Positions 32,430 through 43,536 are shown, counted from the stretch's first letter. The stretch: DNA of 64,000 bases from Morinoia aosen (GCA_030386875.1 CM059558.1:3543501-3607500); one strand, 5' to 3'. The notes: generated by a model from the sequence alone, not told the origin. Numbers and translations: made by a program.

Positions 32430-33047
32430 GAACGGGTTGTGCGGTCCGGCAGAAGTAAAATTGAGCTGTTACGCCGACATGATATTCTCATGTTTAGAGG
32501 AAACCAGAGACTGCCTATAATCCTAAGAACACACTACACCCTCCCTACTGTCAATCATGGAGGAAGCAACATCATGGTTTGGGGTTGTTTCACTTCTCGG
32601 GTGTAGGGGAACTTTACATCAATGACAAAATGGATAGTTCCATGTACCAGAAGATACTGAAACGCAAGCAGAGAAAATTCTTCGTCTGGCGCAAGTGGAT
32701 CTTCCAGCAAAACAATGCACGAAGCACACGCTGAAATTAACAAAAGAATGACTTGTAACTAAGAAAATAAGTGCTATTCAGTGGCCCAGCCAGTCTGCTT
32801 ACCTCAATCCGATAGAAAATTTGTGGAAAATACTGAAATCCGCAGTGCAGAAAAAGAGCCCAAAAATCTTGCAGAATTAAGGACAATCTGCGTTGAAGAA
32901 AGGAACGATATTGCAGCAAAAGAGTGCCAGAATCTACTTTTAAACTACAACCATCTCCGAGCTGAAATTGCAAATAACGGCCATGTACCTATATCTCAGA
33001 TTTGCTTTGGCCAAATACATTTGTCACTAACTTTTTTGTTCGTGTGA
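32430..33047 (+). pseudogene. Tc1-type transposase, C-terminal half (catalytic domain)
   Basis: Continues the transposase cut at 27907. Recognisable blocks in shifting frames: SKIELLRRHDI (32450s), HGGSNIMVWGCF (about 32555-32600), a QQNNAR-like stretch near 32705 in place of the usual DN motif, WPSQSAYLNPIENLW (about 32782-32826) and KNLAELRTICVEERNDIAAKEC (about 32865-32935). Stops and frameshifts between blocks show a dead gene. The NPIENLW block is highly typical of Tc1 transposases. Confidence 0.8.
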
Positions 33048-33103
33048 TGCAATAAGTAGACCTTGTAATTTTTTTTATTCGGTTATAATATTTTGTTGAA
33101 TTG

Positions 33104-33289
33104 CCTGCACCAGTAACTGCTGCACCACATACGGTAGGTGGTTTCTAAAGACTGTTGCAACAACCTGTTGCAGTTAGTTTCTTATAACTGCTGCAACGAC
33201 CACCTTTTGCTACTACAGGCTGCTAAAAGCACCACATGTTACAATTACCAATTGCTATTGTTGTTTTCCAGGATCAGTTGCAATTCCTT
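33104..33289 (+). repeat. 186-bp direct repeat, left copy
   Basis: CCTGCACCAGTAACTGCTGC to CAGTTGCAATTCCTT. The same 186 bp recur at 35162-35347 with roughly ten differences. The repeats enclose the long-TIR element and the 21-bp array. Confidence 0.9.
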
Positions 33290-33496
33290 GTTTTTCCTTG
33301 AGCCCTTTGTTATCTTTACACCAACCCAGAACTCGAAGTCTTTGTAATGCGCAAAAATTAAGTAATGCAAATACTTGTGCCCAGGCACTGTACAAATGTT
33401 TAAGAAATATCCACAGAATATGTATAAATCTTTCATGCCATGTGTTTGAAAAAAATTCATGTATAATTTGGTGAACCAATTATGTATATAGAATTT

Positions 33497-34316
33497 TCCA
33501 GAATTCTTCGAACAAAATTTAGCCGAAGGTTCTTTCCAATTAAATACGCATTTTTCACTCTTTCGAGGCAGACCCGAAAGTGTCTAGTTTACAAAGTACG
33601 TTGAGTTAAATATTTCGAAGCACGATTTACTTCAACGGCGGACTACTGCACTTTGCCACAGAGATAATGATGCACTACGGCCGTTTGTTTACGTTGAACC
33701 GTCGATGTGTAGCACACCTACTAACAGACCATAATGGATCAATTACCAAATTGTGAACTTGCAGACATGCACCCAATTTACGGTACGGCAAACTACAATT
33801 CCAAGAGAGCTTTCAGAATGTAGGGAGAATAATGTCCCATGTGCCAGTGCAGCAAACATTCGCAGCCACACATAGGAGACAACGTGAAACCGAACAATTT
33901 CACGTTGCAAGACCTCATGCAGGGCGCCCTCGAAGACCAAGAAGCCCAGCGATGGAGTACACCATTCTACAACACTTTCATAATGCTCCAACGACAAGCA
34001 CACGCGCTGCATCAAATGTTTAAAAATTAAAAGCTTGCATATCTGCAAGTTCACTACTCGGCAGTTGGTCCATTGTAGTCAGTTAGTAGGTATGCTTCAC
34101 ATGATCACATCGACCCTTAAATGTAAACAAACTGTTGAAGTGTACCTTTATCTGTGTAGTAAAATGCAGTAGTCCGCCAATGGAATAAATCGCACTTGGT
34201 AAAGTTTAACTCAACGTAACATTTACTAAACAGTTCCGGACGTGCCTCTATGAGTAAAAAATGTTTATTTAATCGTAAGGAGCCTCTGGTAAAATTTTGT
34301 TCAAAGAATTCTGGGA
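33497..34316. mobile_element. Long-TIR DNA transposon derivative (DUF4817-type remnant)
   Basis: Terminal inverted repeats of roughly 270-290 bp: the left arm from TCCAGAATTCTTCGAACAAA (33498) to about 33775 is matched in reverse by about 34030-34316, ending GTTCAAAGAATTCTGGGA. Both arms share CGGACTACTGCA, TACCTACTAAC and GTGAACTTGCAGA in inverted orientation. The roughly 250-bp centre holds a transposase N-terminal fragment. Target duplication not clear. Confidence 0.8.
33766..34023 (+). pseudogene. DUF4817-type transposase N-terminal fragment
   Basis: Starts with MHPIYGTANYNS, followed by two stops, then after a frameshift RRQRETEQFHVARPHAGRP and RSPAMEYTI. These match the pattern of the DUF4817 helix-turn-helix domain (IYG.A..N...A...Y, then RLRETGSFHV..., RP.R.R.PE.E..IL) found at the N-terminus of arthropod transposases, as I recall it. 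No catalytic domain remains. It sits between the long TIRs, so it is an internally deleted derivative. Confidence 0.6.
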
Positions 34317-34490
34317 CACCTGTGTCCTGTGTGTACGTTGTGTCATATAAATTAATACTTTTTTACCAGTACATAAAGTATTTTGTCTTCATTAAGAATG
34401 TAAAGAGTAAAGAAAGAACATGTTAGCAGTTCATAACAATCAGTTAGAACAGCACCAATTGGCCAGTGGAAAAGAAGGAAAGAAAAAGAA

Positions 34491-35055
34491 AAGTTGGCAG
34501 TTACAAAGTGCCAGTAAACAGTTACTAGGTACCAGTTGGCTGTTACTAAGCACTAGACGACAGTTAACAAGTGCCACTTGGCTGTTACCAAGTGCCAGTT
34601 GGCAGTTACTAAGTGCCAGTTGGCAGTTACTAGGTACCAGTTGGCAGTTACTAAGTACCAGTCAGTAGTTACTAGGTACCAGTTGGCAGTTACTAAGTAC
34701 CAGTTAGCAGTTACTAGGTACCAGTTGGCAGTTACTAAGTACCAGTTAGCAGTTACTAGGTATCAGTTGGCAGTTACTAAGTACCAGTTAGCAGTTACTA
34801 GGTACCAGTTGGCAGTTACTAAGTACCAGTTAGCAGTTACTAGGTACCAGTTGGCAGTTACTAAGTACCAGTCAGTAGTTTCTAGGTACCAGTTGGCTGT
34901 TACTAAGTACTAGATGACAGTTATCAAGTGCCACTTGGCAGTTACTAAGTACCAGTTGGCAGTTACTAAGTACCAGTTAGCAGTTACTAGGTACCAGTTG
35001 GCGGTTACTAAGTACCAGATGACAGTTACCAAGTGCCAGTTGGTTAGTTCCAGTT
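34491..35055. repeat. 21-bp minisatellite with 42-bp dimer periodicity
   Basis: About 26 copies of CCAGTTGGCAGTTACTAAGTA. In the centre two variants alternate, TTGGCAGTTACTAAGTACC and TTAGCAGTTACTAGGTACC, giving a 42-bp higher-order unit. Since 21 is a multiple of 3 it reads through as a seven-residue repeat; I do not regard it as coding. Confidence 0.9.
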
Positions 35056-35161
35056 AGCTGCCCACGAGAGATATTAAGCCCTGGCAGTATCTGCTTCCGG
35101 AAATCTAGCACCTGCACCACCTGCACCACCTGCACGACCTGCAGCACCAGCAGCTCTAGTT

Positions 35162-35347
35162 CCTGCACCAGTAACTGCTGCACCACATACGGTAGTTGGT
35201 TTCTAATGACTGTTGCAACAACCTGCTGCAGTTAGTTTCTAATAACTGCTGCAACGACCACCTTTTGCTACTACAGGCTGCTACAAGCACCACATGTTAC
35301 AATTACCAATTGCTTCATTTGTTTTCCAGGATCAGTTGCAATTCCTT
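35162..35347 (+). repeat. 186-bp direct repeat, right copy
   Basis: Second copy of 33104-33289. Beyond it the sequence continues with GCAATTACTGCTGC and CAGTTGGTTT words related to the same CAGTTACTGC theme. Confidence 0.9.
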
Positions 35348-35689
35348 CAGCAATTACTGCTGCACGAACCACCTGCTACCAACGCTACAGTTGGTTTTTT
35401 GGGACCAGCTGTTGCTGTTGATTTTCTGGTTTTAATAGAGCAGTTGGTTTGACTGTTATATAACTGCTGAAGTTAGTCAAAATGTTGCCGTTACTCCAAC
35501 TGAGGCAGTTTATACAACTGTTACTGTTAGTCTAACTGTTCAGTTGCTTTTTACATGCGTCGAGAAACTAAAAAACTGAGTAACAAAGTAATGCGCTGTG
35601 TAAAATGGGCGCAGGAGAGAAAACAGTTTTTTTTACAGTTTTTGTTATCGAATCAGAACTTACGCGCAAAGTTTCACAATTGTAATTTG

Positions 35690-36000
35690 ATTGCCATTTT
35701 ACTGGAAAATTTATGAAAATTTTACCATGAAATTCCTGCAATTGCATGTTTTATGGTCATTTCACTTCGAAATTTATAGAAATGACAATTTTATGGTGAT
35801 TTTAATGTCAAATTCATTATAATGGCAATTTTTTGGTCATTTTGGAATTAAACTTATCATAGTGACAATTTTATTGTATTATTAGTGTGACATTTATGAT
35901 AGTGAAAATTTTATGATAATATTAGCTTGAAATTTATGATGGTGTCAATTTAAGGTCATTTTAGGGCGAAATTTATGGTTATGACAATTTGATGTTCAAC
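35690..36000. repeat. Degenerate ~40-bp AT-rich tandem repeat
   Basis: About seven units of the form ATGACAATTTTATGGTCATTTTAGTGTGAAATTTATGAT with many substitutions. Confidence 0.65.
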
Positions 36001-37450
36001 TTATTGGAAATTTTGTGTTTATGGTATGTACTGCAGGATTGAAAGACATAAAAACACTTTTTTGTTTTAATTTAAAATAAATTTTCTATTTTTGCTTTAA
36101 AATTAACGTTGATTATTGGCTGAATTAGCCAAGTAATTTGTAAAATATATTATTTATACATTTAAACAATACAATATTAAAGTACATTATTGAAGATTGC
36201 TTAATATTTCACTTCGTAAAACACATGTTCAGTAACTTTACAAGTCGTCATAAACAGTCAATTTTCCGACTATATAAAGCTGGAATATTTGATTACTTAT
36301 TACATGCAGCTTATGTACAATATTTTGCTTTACAATTCTCTGTTCCATGGCTTCACAACGACTTGTTTTACATCTATTAATGTTAAATAACAATTGCTTT
36401 AAAAGCGTATAAAATCTCCAGGTGAAGTAGAGCGGAAAATTTAGGTGTTTGCAGAACAATTGTAAAAAAATTTGATAATTTGTGAACAAAAAAATAATGG
36501 AAAACAAATTATTAATCAATTATTCAGCTCACTAATTCATAGTTATTACACATTCCACTTTTCATAATTGTAGAAATCTTCGCTTTTTCAATTCCTTTTT
36601 TGTGTAGCGGAATGCGTAAAAATTTTGAATATTTTGTTCATTATTAGTGATTCATATACCAATTAATTTAATAATTAGTCGTAATTAATATAAATAATAT
36701 GTCTATGACTACATATACATATTAATAATAATTAATATCAATATTTATATAAAATGAATGACTTCATTAGTTTATTAATAACTGCTCGTTAAAATGCTAA
36801 AAAGTACACTAATTAATGTCTTAGTTGACTGCCCACACCACGTGTTGCAGTAAATTTTTCATTTACAACTTACGTTTTGGCTGAATTTTGTTGATTAATT
36901 CGATTAGTTTCGTGTACAATTATTCCTCTCAAATTATTGTTTAATTAACTGCACATTAAAATGAATTTCGTTTATCGTTTACAAACACGAGGAAATATTG
37001 TACGAAAATTGTGGCACGTACAAGAAACAAAGCAAAAACGTTCGTGTGCAGAAAATCAAGACGCACGTTCACACGACTCGATAAAACGTACACGACTCAG
37101 GAAAACTTAGAGGGCAGAAAAAAATTGCAAGACTAAAAACTTACTCTAAATAACGCACTTGTCTCGTAAAAACGAACGCGACTCAAAAAGCAAGAGGGAC
37201 TCAGAAAAACGTGCATTCCTGAAAAAGCGTGTATGATAAAAAGCGTACATTATTTTAAAAACATACCTGACAAGAAACGTACATGACTTGAAAAACGTGC
37301 GTGAGTACTGTGACATATTATGTATATTCTTGCCAGCTATGGATCATAGACTTGTGCATACGTGCATTATGTCAAAGTATGTCTATGCAGGCCTTTGTGT
37401 CTATGCAGGATTTACGTTCATGGAGGTTGCCATGTCTGTGTATGCGTACG
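36001..37450. other. AT-rich non-coding interval with degenerate ACGTACACGACTC repeats
   Basis: No gene supported. Between about 36990 and 37310 words such as CGTACACGACTC, GAACGCGACTC and CGTACATGACTTG recur at roughly 20-30-bp spacing, a decayed tandem repeat. Confidence 0.4.
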
Positions 37451-37454
37451 TATA

Positions 37455-37780
37455 AGAAAAGGTGTTAAATTAGAAGAAAGTTGAAGACACCATTAAGATT
37501 GGAGTTAAAGAAACGTGGAATCTATGCATTAGGTGTAAACCAGCACAGGATCCTGTGCGCACATAAATAGTAAGTTGAGAAGGAAATTTACGAAACAAGA
37601 TAAAAGTTGAAGAAGACAGTTAGAGGTTCTGGAAACCAGGACAGCAGTGAAGCGAAAAAAGGTTTATTAAATAATAAAAATTTGTATTTCAGCAAAAAGA
37701 CACCTACATAAATCTCAGCTCGGATAATGACCGTCAACGACGGTACGACCCAGCATTGAAGTTGTCAAAAATTTCATCCC
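37455..37780 (-). repeat. Family A copy, minus strand, with extended 5' part
   Basis: Reverse-strand landmarks in order: GAAACGTGGAATCTATGCA, CACAGGATCCTGTGCGCAC, AGTAAGTTGAGAAGGAA, AACAAGATAAAAGTTGAAGA, AACCAGGACAGCAGTGAAGC, AATCTCAGCTCGG, then GACCGTCAACGACGGTACGAC. The last block extends beyond the 5' end of the copies at 7544 and 8656, so those are 5'-truncated. Confidence 0.65.
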
Positions 37781-38150
37781 GTATGGAAACATTGAATGAA
37801 AAGGCAAAAAATTATCCTCATCGGTGAATCCAAAATCCGTACCTTATCTTCCGTACCTCATCGGTGTAGAAATCTGTTCATCAGTGACGGTTTTAGCTGA
37901 AGAAACATCGGGGAATTTCGCAAAGTGGACATTTGTAACGGAGCGTATCCACAATACGTCATTTCAAGCTGGACCAAGAAGTGGATTTCTTGTCATGTAA
38001 AAGTGGCAGATTTTCTGCGATCTTCGTTCAACAAACTTCTGTTTCATGAACAAATGGGAGGGTGAAACTTTCCAGTCATGGCTACTTTCTGAGCGATAGG
38101 AACACCACTTCGTGGCAGCCAAGGGCTTCGTGGCATGGGGGATGCATAGC
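37781..38150. repeat. Conserved ~320-bp repeat, copy 1
   Basis: From TTATCCTCATCGG to CTTCGTGGCATGGGGGAT nearly identical to 42285-42615 (for example AGTGGACATTTGTAACGGAG, TTTCTGAGCGATAG). In both places it follows a minus-strand family A copy, so it may be the 5' part of the same family or a neighbouring element. Confidence 0.8.
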
Positions 38151-40358
38151 TTTTAAAATTAATAAGAGATTTACAAGTTGTCTTTTAATCGAGTTAAAGG
38201 ACTGATGACCCCACAGGATCGAGGGATAGCTTCATTAACACTGACCGCAACGTGGGCCGCCGGTGGTCACGGAGGGGACCGTCATAAAGCTGCTCACCGA
38301 CCTGCAGTCACGGACTCAATTTCCATTAATACTTAATCAAAGGCCCAATCCAGTTCTTGTTCGCTATTTTCAATATTGCTTACTTCAATTGATTTTAAAT
38401 TTCAGTTAAATATTAAAATTACCCGCTAAATAACGGTGTCAGCAGCAGCACCACAACACACGAGGTTTGGCAGTAGTAACTACCCGTAAAATCTGCAGAG
38501 TCAACAAGTCTACAGAAAAGCTGGATTTGGCCAGAATGGACATGTGGTCCCAGTTGTTAGGGTTTGCTTCCTGTTTACGTTCTTAGAGTCATAATTACAA
38601 ACGTACTCTGGGGTTATGCACCCTACCCAACACTTTTTCCTAAATGCATCAGCCTAGACTTCATTCGACATTTGTCCGGTACGGCAATGGCATAATGAGT
38701 TTCATTATGTGTCGCATAATGGGCGATGAATCATAGCTCGTCAAAAAAAAGTAATAAGAGAAAGCTACCCTTGTCGCTTAACGTTGCTTCCATTGTGACC
38801 GAAACATTCTTACCGCACCCTTACACACTAGTAATTTCTCTAAGGGTAACTAAAACAAGACCATTTCCATTGAGGGATCTAAAGGTAACTATAACAAGAC
38901 GATTTTCCTCCGATTCATGTAATGAATTAGAGGTGGACCGAATCTTCGCATTCGCGTATATTCGCAAGTTTTCCAATATTCACATTCGCGTGTTGACCTG
39001 CGAATATTTAGGCATTTTCTTCCATCCTCCACCGACTGCAGCTGTGAGAGCAGGCAGCACATTACAGCTGCGGTGGCTGTACATGGCATCACCGACGTAC
39101 GTCACGGTTGGTCATATGTTACCAGACAATAATGCAGGCAAGTCAGCGAAAGCTTCAGTAGAGCGCGGTCATTACGTGCTCTTCTCTGCCCTGTCATCTG
39201 TTGTCACCTGCGATCGTGTATATTTTTCTTTGTAACTGCGAGGAAATGTTCAATTAATTAAAACAGCTTTGAATAGCGTTGATGATTGGATGCCTAGGCG
39301 TCACTGAACTTATTCGGGCCCACAATGCGTCCCTTGTACTAAACTTAATTGAGAAACAGTCTACTGGATCGCTTGTGGTAAATAAATTGTTGAATGCAAA
39401 TTTGCACTTGCGGTTGCGAGTGAACTTCATTACCGGAAGCCAAGGCCACTCCTGCGCCCGTCCCGCTGCCTCTGATCTTCGTCTCGCTCTGTCTTGCTTG
39501 ACCCCGCGCCGTGCAGCGTCTCCGACTGACGCTTCCCACATTGACTAGCGAGCGACCGTACTAGTGAAACTTGTAGACTATAACACATAGGTGGCTTATT
39601 CTAATCCCATTCTAATGTGATAGTCCTACATATTAGGTTCTAATATTTCACTTCATTAAACTGTTTGTTGTACGCACAGTTGCAATAAGGTTTACTAATC
39701 TGTTCTTTCCTAACGGAAATAATAATTCATAGATTAGGTTATTAAGTTTTGACCTTACACGGATGATTCATCAGTACAACCCCTTTGTTGTTGGTAAGGA
39801 TAACTGATGTACTTTGATGATATAACGAGGATATATACCCGACACACATGTTTGTTGCAAGCCGCCTGCTGTTTGTTCCCTATTTACATTGCTAGAGTCA
39901 TAAATACCACCGTGCTGTGAGGTTATGTGCCACAAACATGCACCTAGCTACTAAATGCACCATTTCATCAACTAATCTTGTTCAGAATTAGATACGTGAA
40001 GCATGATATTTAGGACATTCAGTTGTAACTATCACTTCCTAGCAGGGCTACAGAAAGTTTTTCTGATGATCGCACTAAAATCTCCATGAAAGTGCACCAA
40101 AAATTATTAATGCGTACCAAATCTATTTAACTAGCAATAAAACGTAAAATCTGAAGGCTTTACCTACTTTTCCAGTTAGAAAGAAGCTTCCTCCTCTTCT
40201 TCCTTCTTCTTACAATGTTTTTCTTATTTAATTCTTGACTAAGCTACCGTGGTAGCTTCCAATTCGTGCAATCTATATTCTCTAACGTAAATTTTGATCG
40301 CATTCATGCACATGGTGTTGTTCTTATTAACGAAATCCTGTTTTTTGTTTCTATGTAG
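38151..40358. other. Non-coding block, diverged duplicate of 43.1-45.0 kb
   Basis: Matching words in the same order: GACCTGCAGTCACG (38301 and 43147), a single 60-bp unit at about 38440-38512 versus the array at 43537-43905, GAATAGCGTTG(A/G)TGAT with TTATTCGGGCCCACAA (39273-39324 and 44611-44666), and ATTTCACTTC(A/G)TTAAA (39646 and 44758). A frame at 38726-39235 lacks any recognisable domain. Confidence 0.5.
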
Positions 40359-40890
40359 TTAGGGTCGAAAAAATCCTCTAGCTGCAGCAGAAGAATGCAG
40401 CGTTGACAAAAGTTCCATCATGAACTCTGGAAGCAGCGGACGTTTAGACTGACCGCCGCACGTTTCTACAGATGCTGCGTACCAGAATTTTTCAGGCACT
40501 GTTTCTGTCTTGAAAGTAGCATCTTGAACAAACAGTTCTCGCCACTTCATATTTATTTTTTCATGCCGGTCTTCTTTCACGAAATTGGAGAAATGCATTG
40601 AATATGGTATTATTGGATAACATTTACGAAGACCTTTCAATGCAAACTCTTGTAGTTTTTGAGACATATTGTGTTTACATTTCTCAGGAGAATGCTTTAT
40701 GCAGCTGCAGCAAAATATATCTCATTGATATTGACATAGTTTGAGAAGTTGCCTACATTTATTTTGCAATTGTCATTCGATATCAACAGATTCCTTTTTA
40801 TGAAGTTGTCCATAATAATTCTCACTGTCGTGAAATCGAAATACATTTTTGATATTTTCGAACAAATTACGTTTAATTTACCTCGCATTT
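40359..40890 (-). pseudogene. hAT transposase C-terminal (dimerisation domain) relic
   Basis: Minus-strand reading shows INEIYF (about 40715), then from 40667 a 102-codon stretch ending in PEKFWYAASVET ... LLPEFMMELLSTLHSSAAARGFF. The last block has the pattern of the hAT C-terminal dimerisation domain (FW, then LP.L...LL...SSAA.ERGFS), with the usual Glu before Arg missing. The upstream part is in a different frame. The N-terminal and catalytic regions are not visible. Identification rests on short motifs. Confidence 0.45.
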
Positions 40891-41289
40891 ATATGAATAG
40901 TTTTTAACTGCCTTAAATAAGGCTAATATTTGTTTTCAGAGATTAGTTTTTAAATAATTCATAAAAATATTTTGAACGTACCAAAATTCAGCGCTTTAGG
41001 CTACTGTCGTGCCATATGTACGACAACAGAGTGACATTTGGGGAAGATCGTTTCTAATATGAACGAAAGTACCAATTACCACAACCTTGCTTCCTAGGCG
41101 TCAGTCAAGACGCCGGGCAAAAATTAGTAAATTAATTTACTCTTCGTCCCTCTCCAGGTGACTCCGCTGGATTTTCATTCTTTCCAACTTACTCGTACTT
41201 CACACTTGCAAAAATTCGGTAATTTCAAGGGTTACTATAATTGAATGATTTATCGTTTCATATGCTGTATCAAATTGATGATAAGTTAG
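40891..41289. other. Non-coding spacer
   Basis: Nothing recognised apart from AT-rich sequence. Confidence 0.3.
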
Positions 41290-41465
41290 TTTCAGCCTCC
41301 CTTACCAGAACAAAGGTGTTCCGAGAGAAGAAAGATAAATACGCCATTAGGTTTGCTGTTAGGGGAACACGGAATCTATGCACAATGTGAGTTCCCCGCA
41401 CAGGATCCCGTGCACTTAGAAACAGTTTAGATGGAGAGTTAGGAAACAGTTAAGATATGTTTGTT
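41290..41465 (-). repeat. Family A fragment, minus strand
   Basis: CAGCCTCCCTTACC, GGAACACGGAATCTATGCA, GCACAGGATCCCGTGCAC and AGAGTTAGGAAACAGTTAAG match the 3' half of family A in inverse orientation. Confidence 0.6.
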
Positions 41466-41995
41466 AAGGCCTCCATAACCGCTAAAAATGCGTATTGAAT
41501 AGAGGAAGAGAGCACCATTTAGTGTGAAGATAAGGGAAAAGGGAATCTATGCAGATGCGGCATAGAAACAGTAAGCTGAGAAAGAAGTTCATGATGCAAG
41601 ATGAAAATTGAAGAATAAAGTGGTAGGTGTGCCCTAGATGTGCCCCAATGCGAGGTGTGCGCAATGTGTTTGTTATGCTGACACAACAAATACAAGGAAT
41701 TATGCTGACAGAACACATACAAGGAATTATGCTAACACAACAAACGCATTGCGGACACCTCGCATAGGGGCCCATCTAGGGCACATATAGGTGCTGAAAA
41801 ACAGAACAGCAGTTAATCGAAAAAAGGTTGTTCTTAACATAACAGAAAAAACATTTTATTCCAACATAAATGAGGCCTACCTAACTCTCAGCTCGGGCCC
41901 TCACACACTTCATCCTGGTAGTGCTGGTTTTTGTTGTGCTACTGAGGACATCGTTAACAGTTTATCACATGTAGTTATAATCGTCCTAGGATGGG
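41466..41995 (-). repeat. Family A copy, minus strand, with internal ~35-bp repeats
   Basis: Inverse landmarks GGGAATCTATGCAGATGCGG, AGTAAGCTGAGAAAGAAGTTC, AAGATGAAAATTGAAGAA, CTGAAAAACAGAACAGCAG and CTCTCAGCTCGGGCCCTCAC. It contains an insertion at about 41630-41790 with repeated GGAATTATGCTGACA(C/G)AAC units between GTGCCCTAGATGTGCCCC and CCATCTAGGGCACA, an inverted pair. Confidence 0.6.
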
Positions 41996-42225
41996 TAATA
42001 ACCGACCGTCAATGACGGGTAATGACCGACCGTCAACGACAGTTAATGACCGACCGTAAACGAAGGGTAATGAACGTCGACAACATAAACGGATAATGAC
42101 CGTCAATGACGGCTAATGACCGTCAACGATGAGCAATTGCCGTTCACGACGGATTATGAATGTCAAAGACGAACAAGGACTGAACGTCAATGACGAATAA
42201 TAACCATCAACGACTGTGCGACAAA
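41996..42225. repeat. 20/24-bp tandem repeat with CGTCAA(C/T)GACGG core
   Basis: Units such as TAATGACCGACCGTCAACGACA, TAATGACCGTCAATGACGGC and TAATGACCGTCAACGATGAG, about ten degenerate copies. The core is partly palindromic (CCGTCA..TGACGG). A single unit occurs at the matching position of the related copy (37725). Confidence 0.8.
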
Positions 42226-42640
42226 GCGTTAAGGTTGCCAAAAAACTTCATCACGTTCGGGAACATGGAGTGAAAAAGTAAAAAATTATCCCCATCGGTA
42301 TATAAAACCGTACCTTATCTTCCGGACCTCATCGGTGTAGAAATCTATTCATCAGTGACGGGTTTAGCTGAAGAAACATTGGGGAATTTCGCAAAGTGGA
42401 CATTTGTAACGGAGCGTATCCACAATACGTCATTTCAAGCTGGGCCAAGAAGTGGATTTCTTGTCATGTAAAAGTGGCAGATTTTCTGCGATCTTCGTTC
42501 AACAAACCTCTGTTTCATGAACAAATGGGAGGGTGAAACTTTTCCAGTCATGGCTACTTTCTGAGCGATAGAAACACCACTTCGTGGCAGCCAAGGGCTT
42601 CGTGGCATGGGGGATTAATAGATTTTAAACGTAATAACAG
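42226..42640. repeat. Conserved ~320-bp repeat, copy 2
   Basis: Nearly identical to 37781-38150 from ATCTTCCG(G/T)ACCTCATCGG to CTTCGTGGCATGGGGGAT. Far better conserved than the surrounding block. Confidence 0.8.
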
Positions 42641-42859
42641 ATTTAATTCGTCATTTTCTTAACATAAAAGACCGATTATTATAAAGGTTTTAAGAAAGCT
42701 ATATTAAATCGTCAAATTGAATGCGATATAGGTTTATCTACGATTTTTTTACTGTATATTTACATAATTTCACCTGTTTCTAGGGTAACTAAAACAGAAT
42801 TTTTGGTGATATATTTCAACGATATAAATTTAGTTGTAGGCGACCATATTAAAATAAAA

Positions 42860-43130
42860 ATATTCAAAGAGAAGTAGGATGAAACTACCATTAGGTTTGG
42901 TGCTATGGGAACGCAGAATCTATGCATAAGGTGTATTCCCGCATAGGATTCCATGCGGACAGAACCAGTAAATTTAGAAGTAAGTTTATGAAACAAGATA
43001 AAAGTTGAAGAAGAAAGTCAGAGGAGATGGGAACTAAGGCAGCAGTGAAGCATAAAAAAGGCAGATTAACCAACAAAGAATTGTATTTCAACAAAAAACA
43101 CATACCTAACTCTCAGCTCGAGACCTTTAT
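42860..43130 (-). repeat. Family A copy, minus strand
   Basis: Inverse landmarks GGGAACGCAGAATCTATGCA, AACAAGATAAAAGTTGAAGA, GGGAACTAAGGCAGCAGTGA and ACTCTCAGCTCGAG. Confidence 0.65.
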
Positions 43131-43536
43131 AAAGCTGCAGACCGACCTGCAGTCACGATCTCAATATACATAAGTAATTAAAGGCACGACACAGTTTAAT
43201 GTTTCCTATTCGCAACATTGCTCACTTCAATTGATTATAAATTTCAGCTGAATATTAACACGGCCACACGCGCACCATTCGGTAAATTGCTCATTCCCGC
43301 ACCGGTATAAATGAATGGCATTTCATTTGTTTCGCAACCTTCATAAAAATAACTGAAATCATACGATGACAAATGTGTCGTGAAATTGTATTATTCATGT
43401 ATCTTGGGAAAATATATGAATGTATTGGAGCAGTGAAGTCGATTTCTCAATTCTGCTGCCTCAACCTAGCCTTACAACAGTTAACAACCGCGATGAAAGT
43501 GTTGAACTTACCCGCAGAATTGAAGATTTCATCGGC
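43131..43536. other. Start of the diverged duplicate block (copy 2)
   Basis: Corresponds to 38290-38440 by GACCTGCAGTCACGATCTC and CACTTCAATTGATTATAAATTTCAGCTGAATATTA-type words (split here for brevity). No gene recognised. Confidence 0.45.

Larger units (their letters stand above)
27240..33095 (+). mobile_element. Tc1/mariner transposon remnant split by a Copia element
   Basis: Transposase fragments lie on both sides of a Copia element (27908-32425), colinear and on the same strand. The presumed ends are weakly inverted: GAACGAAAAAATTGGACAAA at about 27270-27290 (followed by AGTACTTAGCCAAA) resembles the complement of about 33010-33045 (TTTGGCCAAATACATTTGTC, then ACTAACTTTTTTGTTC). Exact ends and the TA target duplication are not resolved. 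Confidence 0.65.

Noticed and set aside
34578..34913. 111-codon frame with a seven-residue repeat (QLAVTKY type)
   Set aside because: Product of the 21-bp minisatellite, whose period is a multiple of three.
33104..35347. LTR retroelement of the TRIM type
   Set aside because: Homology of the direct repeats runs past the TG..CA-like edges, and no PBS, polypurine tract or target duplication was found; kept only as a direct repeat.
38726..39235. 169-codon plus-strand frame
   Set aside because: Contains ATTCGC-type simple repeats in the middle, no recognised domain, and lies in a diverged non-coding duplicate block.
40359..40667. Possibility of an intact host gene on the minus strand
   Set aside because: Only a C-terminal hAT-like piece is open; the upstream continuation is in another frame, so it is listed as a relic.
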